Positions 1 through 8,065 of a DNA stretch of 64,000 bases are shown here, piece by piece. Positions within the stretch are counted from its first letter, which is position 1. Every line of letters starts with the position of its first letter. The notes below the pieces were generated by a model. The model did no database searches. It saw only the letters and a list, made by a program, of their open reading frames with translations, and was not told where the DNA came from. Source of the DNA: Saccharothrix espanaensis DSM 44229 (lineage in GTDB: Bacteria; Actinomycetota; Actinomycetes; Mycobacteriales; Pseudonocardiaceae). The translations under genes were made by a program, and so were the position numbers. The stretch lies in assembly GCF_000328705.1 (NCBI RefSeq), contig NC_019673.1, positions 4,960,001 through 5,024,000 of the forward strand. Reading direction: 5' to 3'.

Positions 1-571
1 GACGGTGTCCCAAGACGCGGACCGGCGTTCGAAGGCGGCGTGGCGGATCGCCACGCGAGGTCAGGGGCCCTGGCCGCGACGAGCGGGACCCGACCCCATC
101 CAGTGACAAGCAGGCACCGGCACCGTTCCCAGGCTGCCGGACCGTTGACCTTCCGTCATGTTCCGCGCGCCATCGGGTTCTCCGAGGGCTCCATCGAATG
201 ACAAGGCGCAACCGGGCGAGCACGCGACGCCACCCCTCGCCGAACGCGAACATTTGTCAGACGTCCAGTACTGGCCACGCTTTCGCGATCAACGACATGG
301 ACAGCGGCTCACAACGACGTTTCCGTGCGCCGGGTTCGCGGTATCGCCGCCGAGTTCGTCCTGGTCGCGCCGGCGCAGGAGGCGTCCGCACAGGAACTCG
401 AACACCAGCGGAACCGTCCACTGAGGACTGTTCCGGTGGGTAAACCGGTGAACGGCCCGCCTCGTCGTCGTGGTCCCAGCGCAGCACGACCATCACGGCC
501 GTCGACGTCCGGAACGGACCGCGGGGCGTCGCCGTGCCGAGCGGGCCCATGCGGTCGCCGGTGAAGTGGGG
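1..571. other. No supported gene; possible gene debris
   Basis: I see no gene with a credible start, ribosome-binding site and recognisable product here. On the minus strand between about 290 and 550 there is coding-like sequence that switches frame: a segment reading VVLRWDHDDEAG in one frame, then VPLVFEFLCGRLLRRR in another before a stop at 289-291. This could be a frameshifted remnant of a small gene or chance. The left edge belongs to whatever lies outside the window. Confidence 0.3.
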
Positions 572-760
572 TCAGTCGGCGCAGCGGCGGCAGCTGTGCG
601 GTCCGATCTGGCGGTCGCGCCCGCGCCAGCCCGCGCCGAGCGCCCTCGCCCACAACGCCTGCCACGCTCTCGGCGGGTGGTCGCCGTCGAACGCCCGGCC
701 GCAGCTGTCGCAGATCAGGAGGAGGGTGGCCGGGTCGTGTTCACCGGGTATCGCGGTCAC
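572..760 (-). CDS. Small putative zinc-ribbon protein (two CxxC pairs)
   Basis: Encodes about 62 residues with an ICDSCG motif near the N-terminus and a closing CRRC, so four cysteines in two CxxC pairs suited to binding one zinc ion. A Trp-rich middle (WQALWARALGAGW) links them. I recognise this as the type of small conserved actinomycete protein often annotated hypothetical, and no function can be assigned. The chosen GTG start gives a compact protein; an in-frame GTG at 820 would add 20 residues of poorly protein-like sequence. It is divergent from the response regulator gene that starts at 968. Confidence 0.5.
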   Translation of the reverse strand: MTAIPGEHDPATLLLICDSCGRAFDGDHPPRAWQALWARALGAGWRGRDRQIGPHSCRRCAD

Positions 761-886
761 AGCGGGATGCGTCGACTTTCCTGGCAGGTACGTTGTCCGG
801 CGGGCACCGGCGATCGGCACCCGGTGGTCGCACCGGGATCATGGCGGCGCGCGCGTCCACTGTGGCGGACAACCACGCCGATCAAC

Positions 887-908
887 CTTGCGATCGGCTT
901 GCGATCGG
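887..908. promoter_or_regulatory. Tandem 11-bp direct repeat, candidate OmpR-type operator
   Basis: CTTGCGATCGG occurs twice head to tail with no gap, giving an exact 11-bp periodicity (one helical turn). It lies about 60 bp before the response regulator start. OmpR/PhoB-type regulators bind direct repeats with this spacing, so an autoregulatory site is a reasonable inference. Confidence 0.4.
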
Positions 909-967
909 CGGCGGACGCGGCAGTCTGGTGGCGAACTGCTCCGGGCGGGCGTAAAGATCGGCGGGAC

Positions 968-1651
968 ATGGACTACTCGGTACTGCTGGTCGAGGACGAC
1001 GAGCACATCAGGCAGGCGCTCGGGCTCGCGCTGGGCGACGAGGGGTTCGCCGTGTCGGACGCGGTCTCCGGCGAGGACGCGCTGCGCGTGCTCGACCACG
1101 GGTCCTACGACGTGGTGCTGCTGGACCTCATGCTCCCCGGCGTGGACGGGCTGGAGGTGTGCCGGACGTTGCGGGCGCGCGGCGACCTGCCGATCATCAT
1201 CGTGACCGCCCGCGCCGACACCGCCGACGTGATCGCCGGGCTGGAGGCGGGCGCGGACGACTACGTCACCAAACCGCTGGCGGCCGACGTGCTGGCGGCG
1301 CGCATCCGGGCGCTGCTGCGGCGGCGCGGGGGCGGGCGGCAGGACGAGGTGCTGCGGTTCGGCGGGCTGGAGGTCCGCCCGGACGTGGGGACCGTGCACC
1401 GCGCCGGCGTCGAGGTGCACCTGACCCGGACCGAGTTCCGGCTGCTGGTGGAGCTGGGGTCGGCGGCGGGCCGGATCGTCACGCGGGAACAGCTGCTGCA
1501 ACGGGTGTGGGGCTACGACTACTTCGGCGACACCCGCCTGCTGGACGTGCACATCCGCCGGTTGCGCCGCAAGGTCGAACCCGACCCGGACGACCCGACC
1601 CTGGTGCTCACGGTCCGGGGCTCGGGGTACCGGATCGACCCGGACCGGTGA
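968..1651 (+). CDS. OmpR/PhoB-family response regulator
   Basis: A 227-residue two-domain transcription regulator. The receiver domain (about 1-115) has acidic residues D10 and D11, the phospho-acceptor D53 in LLDLMLPG, switch T80 and K102 in VTKPL. The C-terminal winged helix (about 130-225) carries TRTEFRLL, the RIVTREQLL segment and DVHIRRLRRK typical of the OmpR/PhoB DNA-binding domain. The stop codon overlaps the GTG of the histidine kinase gene, so the two are translationally coupled partners. Its targets cannot be read from the sequence, but three 11-bp-spaced direct repeats at 887, 3230 and 3620 are candidates. Family assignment is secure; the signal sensed is unknown. Confidence 0.95.
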   Translation: MDYSVLLVEDDEHIRQALGLALGDEGFAVSDAVSGEDALRVLDHGSYDVVLLDLMLPGVDGLEVCRTLRARGDLPIIIVTARADTADVIAGLEAGADDYVTKPLAADVLAARIRALLRRRGGGRQDEVLRFGGLEVRPDVGTVHRAGVEVHLTRTEFRLLVELGSAAGRIVTREQLLQRVWGYDYFGDTRLLDVHIRRLRRKVEPDPDDPTLVLTVRGSGYRIDPDR

Positions 1652-3018
1652 CCCGGCTGCCGCGCCTGACCGTGCGCTGGCGGGTCGCCACCGCCCTCGG
1701 CCTGGTCTCGCTGCTGGTCACCAGCGCACTGGCGTTCGGGGTGTGGAACCTGACCTCGGGCTACATGCTGCGCCAGCGGGAGCAGAGCGCCATCAGGCAG
1801 GCCGAGGCCAACGCCCGTCTGGTCGACCGGTCGCTGCGCAACGGCTCGGAGGGGCTCACCGAGCTGCTGACCGGCCTGACCAGCGGCCCGGACTCGACCG
1901 TGCTGCTGTACCGCCCCGGCGAGGTGCTCACCAGCGGCCGGCAGATCGACACCGACGACGTCCCGCGCCGCCTGGTCGACCTGGGCAGGCGCAACACCCC
2001 GGCCGCGCAGCGGCTCGTCGTGGACGGCATCCCGGTGCTGGCCGTGTCGCTGCCGATCACGTCGGCGGACGGCGCGTACGTGGAACTCGCGCCGCTGGTG
2101 CAGCTCGACCGGACGTTCCGGTTCCTCAGCGCGCTGCTGGTCGCGGGCACGGTGCTGGTCAGCCTGCTCGGGGTGGCGCTGGGCTCGTGGGCGAGCCGGC
2201 GGGCGCTGCGCCCGCTGACCGAGCTGACCCGCGCGGCGTCCCGGATCGCGGGCGGCGACCTGCGGGCGCGGCTGCCGGCGCAGACCGACCCGGACCTCAC
2301 GTCGCTGGCCGTCACGTTCAACGCCACCGCCGACGCGCTGGAGCAGCGCGTGCTCAAGGACGCCCGGTTCGCGGGCGACGTCAGCCACGAGCTGCGCTCC
2401 CCGCTCACCACCATGGTCAACGCGGCGGCGGTCCTGCGCCGGCGGCGCGCGGAAGTGCCCGGGACCGCTGGGAAGGCCCTGGAGCTGCTGACCTCGGAAG
2501 TGGACCGGTTCGCCCGGATGGTGGTCGACCTGCTGGAGATCTCCCGCACCGACCAGCAGACCGAGGACCTCGCGCTGGAACCGATCGACGTCGCGGTGCT
2601 GGTGCGCAACGTCGTCGCGGCACGTCCCGGGCGGCCGGTCGAGGTCGAGGCGGACCCGTCGCCGGCGTACGTGCTGGGCGACCGGCGTCGGCTGGACCGG
2701 GTCGTGGCCAACCTGCTGGACAACGCCGAACGCCACGCGGGCGGCGCGGTGCGGGTCGCGGTCCTGCGCCGCGCGGAGGTCGTCCGGCTGGAGGTGGACG
2801 ACGCCGGACCGGGCGTGCCGGAGGAGCTGCGGGAACGCATCTTCGACCGGTTCGACCGCGGCGCGCGCGCCGGGAGCCGCGGCGGCGACACCGGCAGCGG
2901 CCTCGGGCTGGCGCTGGTCGCCCAGCACGTCCAACGCCACCACGGCGCGGTGTGGACCGAGCCGCGGCCCGGCGGTGGAGCCCGTTTCGTGGTCGAGATC
3001 CCGGAGGCCGGCCAATGA
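1648..3018 (+). CDS. Membrane sensor histidine kinase
   Basis: A 456-residue partner of the upstream regulator. A first membrane helix lies at about 14-38, followed by an extracytoplasmic sensor of roughly 110 residues, a second helix at about 150-172 and a HAMP linker. The dimerisation helix carries the phospho-acceptor H247 in DVSHELRSPL. The ATPase domain shows the N box (ANLLDNAERHA), G1 (DDAGPGVP), F box (IFDRFDRG) and G2 (GSGLGLALV). The GTG start overlaps the regulator stop (GTGA), and its own stop overlaps the next gene (ATGA), defining a three-gene operon. The arrangement kinase plus small lipoprotein resembles actinomycete envelope-stress systems, but that is inference from context only. 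Confidence 0.95.
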   Translation: MTRLPRLTVRWRVATALGLVSLLVTSALAFGVWNLTSGYMLRQREQSAIRQAEANARLVDRSLRNGSEGLTELLTGLTSGPDSTVLLYRPGEVLTSGRQIDTDDVPRRLVDLGRRNTPAAQRLVVDGIPVLAVSLPITSADGAYVELAPLVQLDRTFRFLSALLVAGTVLVSLLGVALGSWASRRALRPLTELTRAASRIAGGDLRARLPAQTDPDLTSLAVTFNATADALEQRVLKDARFAGDVSHELRSPLTTMVNAAAVLRRRRAEVPGTAGKALELLTSEVDRFARMVVDLLEISRTDQQTEDLALEPIDVAVLVRNVVAARPGRPVEVEADPSPAYVLGDRRRLDRVVANLLDNAERHAGGAVRVAVLRRAEVVRLEVDDAGPGVPEELRERIFDRFDRGARAGSRGGDTGSGLGLALVAQHVQRHHGAVWTEPRPGGGARFVVEIPEAGQ

Positions 3019-3224
3019 GGATCACCGCGGTGCTGCTGGCCGTCGCGCTCACCGGGTGCGGCGTCACCGCGCAGGACGAGCCCACCCCGCTGGTCACCTC
3101 GTCGGGGGGACCGGTCGCCACCCCCACGCTGACCCAGCGCCCGGACCCGCCGTCGTCCAGTCCCACGACGACCACGACGACCACGACGACCCCGGCCACC
3201 ACACCCACCACGAGCGGCGGGTGA
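3015..3224 (+). CDS. Small Thr-rich lipoprotein of the two-component operon
   Basis: A 69-residue product with a short hydrophobic signal ending in the lipobox LTGC (lipidated C15), followed by a low-complexity Pro/Ser/Thr tail containing a run of threonines. Its ATG overlaps the kinase stop (ATGA), so it is co-translated with the kinase. Some actinomycete sensor kinases work with an operon-encoded lipoprotein that modulates sensing (CseA with CseBC, LpqB with MtrAB). This protein is far smaller than LpqB and has no recognisable fold, so a modulatory role is only suggested by position. Confidence 0.75.
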   Translation: MRITAVLLAVALTGCGVTAQDEPTPLVTSSGGPVATPTLTQRPDPPSSSPTTTTTTTTTPATTPTTSGG

Positions 3225-3229
3225 CCGAT

Positions 3230-3246
3230 CGTCAGCCACTCGTCAG
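3230..3246. promoter_or_regulatory. CGTCAG direct repeat at 11-bp spacing
   Basis: CGTCAG starts at 3230 and again at 3241, exactly 11 bp apart, within the sequence ATCGTCAGCC-AC-TCGTCAGG. The same element recurs almost base for base at 3620-3636. It lies about 60 bp before the gene at 3308. It is a candidate binding site for the OmpR-family regulator encoded upstream. Confidence 0.4.
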
Positions 3247-3307
3247 GTCCACCACCAGGGGGTTCCGCCCATGATGGGCAGCACCCACTCACCCGGACGG
3301 GGTAGCC

Positions 3308-3532
3308 ATGCGTCCTGAGGACTTCGCCGGCGACCTGCTCTGCACGCAGGTCGCCACCCGACTCGCCGCCCAGTTCAGCGCGATGCTGTCGCGCAAGGTC
3401 GTGACGGCGACCGTCCTGCGGGCCCGCGCCGACCTGCACGGCCAGGTCGTGCCGGAGGCCCTGGGCGAGATGCTGCACAGGTTGGCCCACCACCGGCTCG
3501 GCGTCCTGTGCGTGCCGGCGAGGGCGACGTGA
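3308..3532 (+). CDS. Small helical protein, DUF3562-like
   Basis: A 74-residue protein without signal peptide or membrane segment. The pattern VATRLAAQF followed by DLHGQVVPEALGEMLHRLAHHRL resembles the short actinobacterial three-helix bundle proteins annotated DUF3562 or three-helix dimerisation domain. No enzymatic motif is present and the function is unknown. It stands alone between the two-component operon and a SulP transporter, with a CGTCAG repeat in front and two strong hairpins behind, so it may be a target of the neighbouring response regulator. Confidence 0.6.
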   Translation: MRPEDFAGDLLCTQVATRLAAQFSAMLSRKVVTATVLRARADLHGQVVPEALGEMLHRLAHHRLGVLCVPARAT

Positions 3533-3619
3533 CCGGCCCGGACGGCTTCCAGCTCCGGTAGCGCCACCAGCGCCGCCAGCGCCGCCAGCGCCGTCACGCG
3601 GCACGACGACGCCGAGAAT

Positions 3620-3636
3620 CGTCAGCCGATCGTCAG
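3620..3636. promoter_or_regulatory. Second CGTCAG direct repeat at 11-bp spacing
   Basis: CGTCAG starts at 3620 and at 3631. The 20-bp element around it (ATCGTCAGCC-GA-TCGTCAGG) differs from the copy at 3227-3246 by only two bases. Duplicated elements of this type suggest a specific regulator; the OmpR-family protein encoded at 968-1651 is the nearest candidate. Confidence 0.4.
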
Positions 3637-3665
3637 GATCAGACGGCGCGACGCACGTCACACTG

Positions 3666-3709
3666 GTGGTGCGACTCGCGACGCGGGGCCGCGATGCGAG
3701 TCGCACCAC
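3666..3709. terminator. 14-bp perfect inverted repeat
   Basis: GTGGTGCGACTCGC at 3666-3679 is exactly complementary to 3696-3709, with a 16-nt loop that is itself partly palindromic. No U tract follows, as is common for actinomycete terminators. It could end the transcript of the gene at 3308 or act as a structured leader element. Confidence 0.5.
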
Positions 3710-3717
3710 AACTTCGT

Positions 3718-3751
3718 CCAGGACGCTCCGCAGCCTCGTGGAGCGTCCTGG
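3718..3751. terminator. 12-bp perfect hairpin
   Basis: CCAGGACGCTCC at 3718-3729 pairs perfectly with 3740-3751 across a 10-nt loop. It lies nine bases after the previous hairpin, giving a tandem arrangement typical of an efficient intrinsic terminator, about 150 bp before the SulP start. Confidence 0.55.
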
Positions 3752-3902
3752 GCACGCAGGATCGGCATCGACCCAGTAGGGCCACCCCAAGTAGGGCCGG
3801 CAGGGCCGGGGCATGGCGGCGCTATGCTGCTGGAACTCGTGCGAGCCCCGACGGTGTGACTCCGCCCGCCTTCCTGTGGACTCGCCTTCCCGAAAGCAGC
3901 TG

Positions 3903-5393
3903 ATGTCGCTCTCCACCCCCGCGCGCGTCCGTCGGCCCCGCCCCGCCTGGCTGTCGCCCGCCGTGTTCCGCACCGAGGCCCTGTCCGGGCTGGTGGTCGC
4001 GCTGGCGCTGATCCCCGAGGCGGTGTCGTTCTCGATCATCGCGGGGGTCGATCCCCGGCTGGGGCTGTTCGCCTCGTTCACCATGGCCGTCACGATCGCG
4101 TTCACCGGCGGCCGGCCCGCCATGATCTCGGCGGCCACCGGCGCGGTCGCCCTGGTGGTCGCGCCGCTGGTCCACACCCACGGTGTGCAGTACCTGCTGG
4201 CCGCGGTGGTGCTCGGCGGCGTGTTCCAGGTGCTGCTGGCGGTCGCCGGGGTGGCCAGGCTGATGCGGTTCCTGCCGCGCAGCGTGATGGTCGGCTTCGT
4301 CAACGCGCTGGCCATCCTGATCTTCCTCGCGCAACTGCCCTACCTGACCGGCGTCCAGTGGCCGGTCTACGCGCTGCTCGCGGTGGGCCTGGTGATCATG
4401 GTCGGGCTGCCCCGGCTGACGCAGGTCGTGCCCGCGCCGCTGGTGGCGATCATCGCGCTCACGACGTTCACGCTGGTCGCGGGCGTATCGGTGCCCACGG
4501 TCGGCGACGAGGGCGCGCTGCCGGACAGCCTTCCCGTGCCCGGTGTCCCCGACGTGCCGCTCACCCTGGAGACCCTGCGGATCGTGGCGCCCTACGCGCT
4601 CGCCGTGGCCCTGGTCGGGCTGCTGGAGTCGCTGATGACCGCGAAGCTGGTCGACGGCATCACCGACACCCGCTCCGACAAGACGCGCGAGTCGTGGGGT
4701 CAGGGCGTGGCCAACGTCGTCACCGGCGTGTTCGGCGGCATGGGCGGCTGCGCGATGATCGGCCAGACGATGATCAACGTCCGGTCCGGCGCGCGCACCA
4801 GGCTGTCCACGTTCCTGGCCGGCGTGTTCCTGCTGGTGCTGGTCGTGGTGCTGGGCGACGTCGTCGCGCTGATCCCGATGGCGGCGCTGGTCGGGGTGAT
4901 GGTCATGGTGTCGGTCGGCACGTTCGACTGGCACAGCGTGCGGCCCTCGACGCTGCGCCGGATGCCCAAGAGCGAGACGGCGGTGATGGTCGTGACCGTC
5001 GTCGCCACGGTCACCACCCACAACCTGGCGATCGGCGTCGTGGCCGGGGTGCTGACCGCCATGGTGCTGTTCGCCCGCCGCGTCGCGCACCTGGTCACCG
5101 TCGAGGGCACGCCGTCCTCGGACGGGACCGCGAAGGTCTACCGCGTCACCGGGCAGTTGTTCTTCGCCTCCAGCAACGACCTGGTCTTCCGGTTCGACTA
5201 CCCGCACGACCCGGCGACCGTGGTGATCGACCTGAGCGGAGCGCAGATCTGGGACGCGTCCACGGTCGCCGCCCTCGACGCCATCACCGCCAAGTACGCG
5301 GCCCGGGGCACCGAGGTCACCATCACCGGCATGGACGCCCACAGCGCCGAACGCCACGCCAGGCTCGCCGGCAACCTCGGCGACACGCACTGA
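3903..5393 (+). CDS. SulP-family anion transporter with STAS domain
   Basis: A 496-residue inner-membrane protein. The hydrophobic core (about 25-400) begins with the SulP signature region EALSGLVVALALIPEAVSFS and contains the conserved segments GLFASF, FTGGRPAMISAATGA and GGMGGCAMIGQTMINV, consistent with the 14-segment UraA/SulP fold. A cytoplasmic STAS domain occupies about 405-490 (VVIDLSGAQIWDASTVAALD). Members move sulfate, bicarbonate or other anions with proton or sodium; the substrate cannot be told from sequence alone, and no sulfate-assimilation or carbonic anhydrase gene is adjacent. The start at MSLSTPAR was chosen over an upstream in-frame ATG because the added residues do not look coding. 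Confidence 0.92.
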   Translation: MSLSTPARVRRPRPAWLSPAVFRTEALSGLVVALALIPEAVSFSIIAGVDPRLGLFASFTMAVTIAFTGGRPAMISAATGAVALVVAPLVHTHGVQYLLAAVVLGGVFQVLLAVAGVARLMRFLPRSVMVGFVNALAILIFLAQLPYLTGVQWPVYALLAVGLVIMVGLPRLTQVVPAPLVAIIALTTFTLVAGVSVPTVGDEGALPDSLPVPGVPDVPLTLETLRIVAPYALAVALVGLLESLMTAKLVDGITDTRSDKTRESWGQGVANVVTGVFGGMGGCAMIGQTMINVRSGARTRLSTFLAGVFLLVLVVVLGDVVALIPMAALVGVMVMVSVGTFDWHSVRPSTLRRMPKSETAVMVVTVVATVTTHNLAIGVVAGVLTAMVLFARRVAHLVTVEGTPSSDGTAKVYRVTGQLFFASSNDLVFRFDYPHDPATVVIDLSGAQIWDASTVAALDAITAKYAARGTEVTITGMDAHSAERHARLAGNLGDTH

Positions 5394-5468
5394 CGACCGA
5401 CTGCTCCGCCGTACCAGCGCGCCCTCGCCGTCCTGGCGGATGCCGCTTCCGGTACCCGTCCGCACCGT

Positions 5469-6563
5469 TCACAACGCCGTCAGGGTGTCGCGGCAGAGTT
5501 GCAGTTCCTCGCGCGGGCGCACCACCAGCACCGGCACGGCGGCACCGGGTGGGCTGACCAGCCCGTCTGCTCCCGGGTCCGGCGTCAAGTCCTGCGGGAC
5601 GCCCAACAGCGACAGCCCGGCCACGACGTCGGCCCGCACCTCCGGCTGGTCCCAGCCGATCTCGCCGGTGAACACCAGGGCGTCGATCCGGTCGAGCGAG
5701 GTGGCCGCCGCGGCGATCTCACGTCGCACGCGGTGGGCGAACACGCGCAGTGCCAGCGCCGCGGCGGGGTCCCGGTCCGCGGCGGCGACCAGGTCGCGGG
5801 TGTCGCCCGACCGGCCACCGGACAGCCCGAGCAGACCGGACTCGTGGTTGAGGCCGTGTTCGAGGGTGTCGAGGTCGAGGTGTCCCCCGCGCAGCAGCCA
5901 CAGCAGCAGGCCGGGGTCGACGCTGCCCGAGCGCTTGGACATCGGCACGCCTTCCAGCGGGGTGAACCCCATGGAGGTGTCGACGCTGCGCCCGTCGCGC
6001 ACCGCGCACACCGAGCAGCCACCACCCAGGTGGGTCAGCAGCACGCTGAGCCCGCCCGCCGGCCGGTCGAGCAGTTCGGCCGTGCGGTTCAGCGCCCACC
6101 GGTAGGACAGGCCGTGGAAGCCGTAGCGGCGCAGGCCGTGCCGCTCACGCCACGCGGCGGGCAACGGGTAGGTGACCGCGACCTCGGGCAGCTCGGCGTG
6201 GAACGCGGTGTCCGGGCACAGCACGTGCGGCACGTCGGGCAGGCGCTCGCGCAGCACGTCCAGCAGCCGCAACGCGGGCGGCACGTGCAACGGGGCCAGG
6301 TCCTCCGCGCGCCGGGCCGCGTCGAGCGCGTCGTCGTCCACGAGGGTCGGGGCGCGCAGGTCAGGGCCGCCGTGCACGAGCCGGTGGCCGACCGCGACGA
6401 CGTCCTGTGCGCCGCTCAGCAGGGCGTCCAGCGCGGTGCGGGCCTCGTCGGAGTCGGGCGGCTGCTCGACCTCGGCGGAGTCCAGAACCTCCTCGCGCCC
6501 GGTGTCGACCAGGTGCGCCTTGAGGCTGTTCGAGCCCGCGTTGACGGTCAGGACGGAACTCAT
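5469..6563 (-). CDS. Acetate/propionate kinase-like protein, atypical
   Basis: A 364-residue ASKHA-fold kinase, shorter than the usual 400 of AckA. It keeps the N-terminal NAGSNSLK, GHRLVHGG, DTAFH, YGFHGLSY and DTSMGFTPLEG motifs that bind acetate and phosphate. Several normally invariant segments differ: the phosphate loop reads LTHLGGGCS, the TRSGD-type segment reads SKRSGSVDPG, and the adenine-binding GIGEN loop reads GEIGWD. It may therefore be a divergent paralogue with another acyl substrate or reduced activity. The ATG at 6563 is preceded at 7 nt by a perfect AGGAGGT, better than the GTG nine bases earlier. The downstream neighbour in its transcription direction is the convergent SulP gene; no phosphotransacetylase is adjacent. 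Confidence 0.85.
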   Translation of the reverse strand: MSSVLTVNAGSNSLKAHLVDTGREEVLDSAEVEQPPDSDEARTALDALLSGAQDVVAVGHRLVHGGPDLRAPTLVDDDALDAARRAEDLAPLHVPPALRLLDVLRERLPDVPHVLCPDTAFHAELPEVAVTYPLPAAWRERHGLRRYGFHGLSYRWALNRTAELLDRPAGGLSVLLTHLGGGCSVCAVRDGRSVDTSMGFTPLEGVPMSKRSGSVDPGLLLWLLRGGHLDLDTLEHGLNHESGLLGLSGGRSGDTRDLVAAADRDPAAALALRVFAHRVRREIAAAATSLDRIDALVFTGEIGWDQPEVRADVVAGLSLLGVPQDLTPDPGADGLVSPPGAAVPVLVVRPREELQLCRDTLTAL

Positions 6564-6614
6564 GCGCGCCACCTCCTGGCTGTGATTCCCTCGCGCGGGT
6601 AGAGGCCCTGATGG

Positions 6615-7583
6615 TTACGCGACCGCGCAGGCGTCGCCCTCCGCGCAGCGCGGCGGTTGTTCGGACAACGTGATGAGCAGGCCCTCTTTCGTGGACCACG
6701 GGCAGATGTCCACGACGTCGTGCCCGGTGGCGACCATCAGGGCTCGGGCGACCACGGCGCCCGCCACCGCCTGGCCCGCCCGGTGGCGGGAGATGCCGGG
6801 CAGTCGAGCGCGGTCGGCGGCCGGGAGTTCCGCCAGGCGCGGCACCCACCCCGCCAGATCGGCGGCGGCCAGCCGGCGGGGCACGAGCGGGCCGTCGCGC
6901 TGGGGTCGGGCACCGGCGAGCCGGGCGAGTTGCTGGAACAGCTTCGAGCAGCCCACCGCGCGACCGGTCCGTGCCCTGTCGACCGCGTCGGGCGGCATGG
7001 CCTCGCGGATCCTGCGCGCCAGGGTGTCGCCGAACGCGCGCAGCCCGTCGCGGGCGGGCTTGCCGCCGCGCTCCCACTCACGGGTCAGGGTGCGTGCGCC
7101 CAGCGGGAGGGAATGCGCGAACGCCGGTGCCGCCCCGTCGCCCACCGCGATCTCCACCGTGCCGCCGCCCACGTCCAGCACGGTGAGCGGACCGGCCGAC
7201 CAGCCGAACCAGCGCCTCGCCGCCAGGTAGGACAGCTCGGCCTCCCGGCGGCCCGACATCCTGCGCAACTCCACCCCCGTACGTGCCTCCACCGCCGCCA
7301 CGACGGCGTCCGCGTTCGTCGCGTCGCGCACCACCGACGTGACGAATGGCAGGAACGTGTCCACACCGCTACGTCTCACCAGCCGCTGCGACTCGCGGAC
7401 GGCCGAGGCGATCCGGGCCACCCCGTCCCGACTGACCCGTCCGGAGAAGTCCACCGCGCGGTCCAGCCGGAGACGCACCTTGTGCGAGACGAGTGGGTCT
7501 AACAGCGCACCATCTCGTACGACGACCAGGTGCGCGCTGAAGCATCCGACGTCGAGAACCGCGACTGTGCCTCCCGATGGCAT
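6615..7583 (-). CDS. Ppx/GppA phosphatase-family protein
   Basis: A 322-residue ASKHA-fold protein related to exopolyphosphatase and pppGpp phosphatase. The first phosphate-binding motif reads LDVGCFSAHLVVV where the family usually has DIGSNS, the central PFVTSVVRDATNADAVV aligns with the ATSAxRxAxN segment, and the second glycine-rich motif is intact as LDVGGGTVEIAVG. Length matches the short actinobacterial Ppx type. The ATG at 7583 follows AGGAGG closely; an upstream ATG at 7598 is possible. It lies directly upstream of the acetate-kinase-like gene on the same strand, so both ASKHA proteins may form one unit acting on polyphosphate, acyl phosphate or alarmones. The altered first motif leaves catalytic capacity uncertain. 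Confidence 0.85.
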   Translation of the reverse strand: MPSGGTVAVLDVGCFSAHLVVVRDGALLDPLVSHKVRLRLDRAVDFSGRVSRDGVARIASAVRESQRLVRRSGVDTFLPFVTSVVRDATNADAVVAAVEARTGVELRRMSGRREAELSYLAARRWFGWSAGPLTVLDVGGGTVEIAVGDGAAPAFAHSLPLGARTLTREWERGGKPARDGLRAFGDTLARRIREAMPPDAVDRARTGRAVGCSKLFQQLARLAGARPQRDGPLVPRRLAAADLAGWVPRLAELPAADRARLPGISRHRAGQAVAGAVVARALMVATGHDVVDICPWSTKEGLLITLSEQPPRCAEGDACAVA

Positions 7584-7814
7584 GAGTCCTCCTCGCATGC
7601 TGCGCCGAAGAGAACCAGATACCCACTTTCGCCCGGGTCAAACCGGACAGTTCGGACAGGTTGCCACGACTTTCGGCTCCACTACGCGTCGTAGTGGCTC
7701 GGGGGTGCCGTCCGGAGCAGCGGATGGCCACCATTGGCACCACGGCAGACGCGCAGGACAGGGCGTTCGCTCGCCGCATGGCGTTTCCGGTCCGACTGGA
7801 GGACGGTTGGACCC

Positions 7815-8060
7815 ATGAGCAGCGGTCCGTCCGAGCAAGCCCGCGAAGCCGAGGCACGGCGCGTGGTCGACCGGATGCTGCGCCGGGCCGCGTTGCACGA
7901 GGCAATCGGCATCTTGCAGGTGTGGAACTCCTGCGGACCGCAGCAGGCCCGTGACGACCTGCACCACAGCACCAGCCAGGACACCGAGGCCCACCGCGTG
8001 ATCGCCGCCGTGGACGCCACAGCCGACGGTCGGGACGACCCCGACCTGAGCTGGGAGTAA
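7815..8060 (+). CDS. Stand-alone ANTAR-domain-like protein
   Basis: An 81-residue protein matching the ANTAR RNA-binding helical pattern: RRAALHEAIGILQVWNSCGPQQARDDL aligns with the conserved R...A.GILM......A...L core. ANTAR domains bind paired hairpins to antiterminate transcription. No sensory domain is attached and the third helix is weakly conserved, so it may be a truncated or partner-dependent form. It is convergent with a GAF-ANTAR gene only five bases away. Confidence 0.6.
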   Translation: MSSGPSEQAREAEARRVVDRMLRRAALHEAIGILQVWNSCGPQQARDDLHHSTSQDTEAHRVIAAVDATADGRDDPDLSWE

Positions 8061-8065
8061 CCCCG

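Larger units (their letters stand above)
3533..3902. other. Intergenic region with repeats and two strong hairpins
   Basis: No gene is supported. The stretch holds a short GCCGCCA-type tandem repeat (about 3561-3590), a second CGTCAG/11-bp repeat (3620-3636), two perfect hairpins (3666-3709 and 3718-3751) and two copies of AGTAGGGCC near 3775-3805, before the ribosome-binding region of the SulP gene. Confidence 0.6.
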
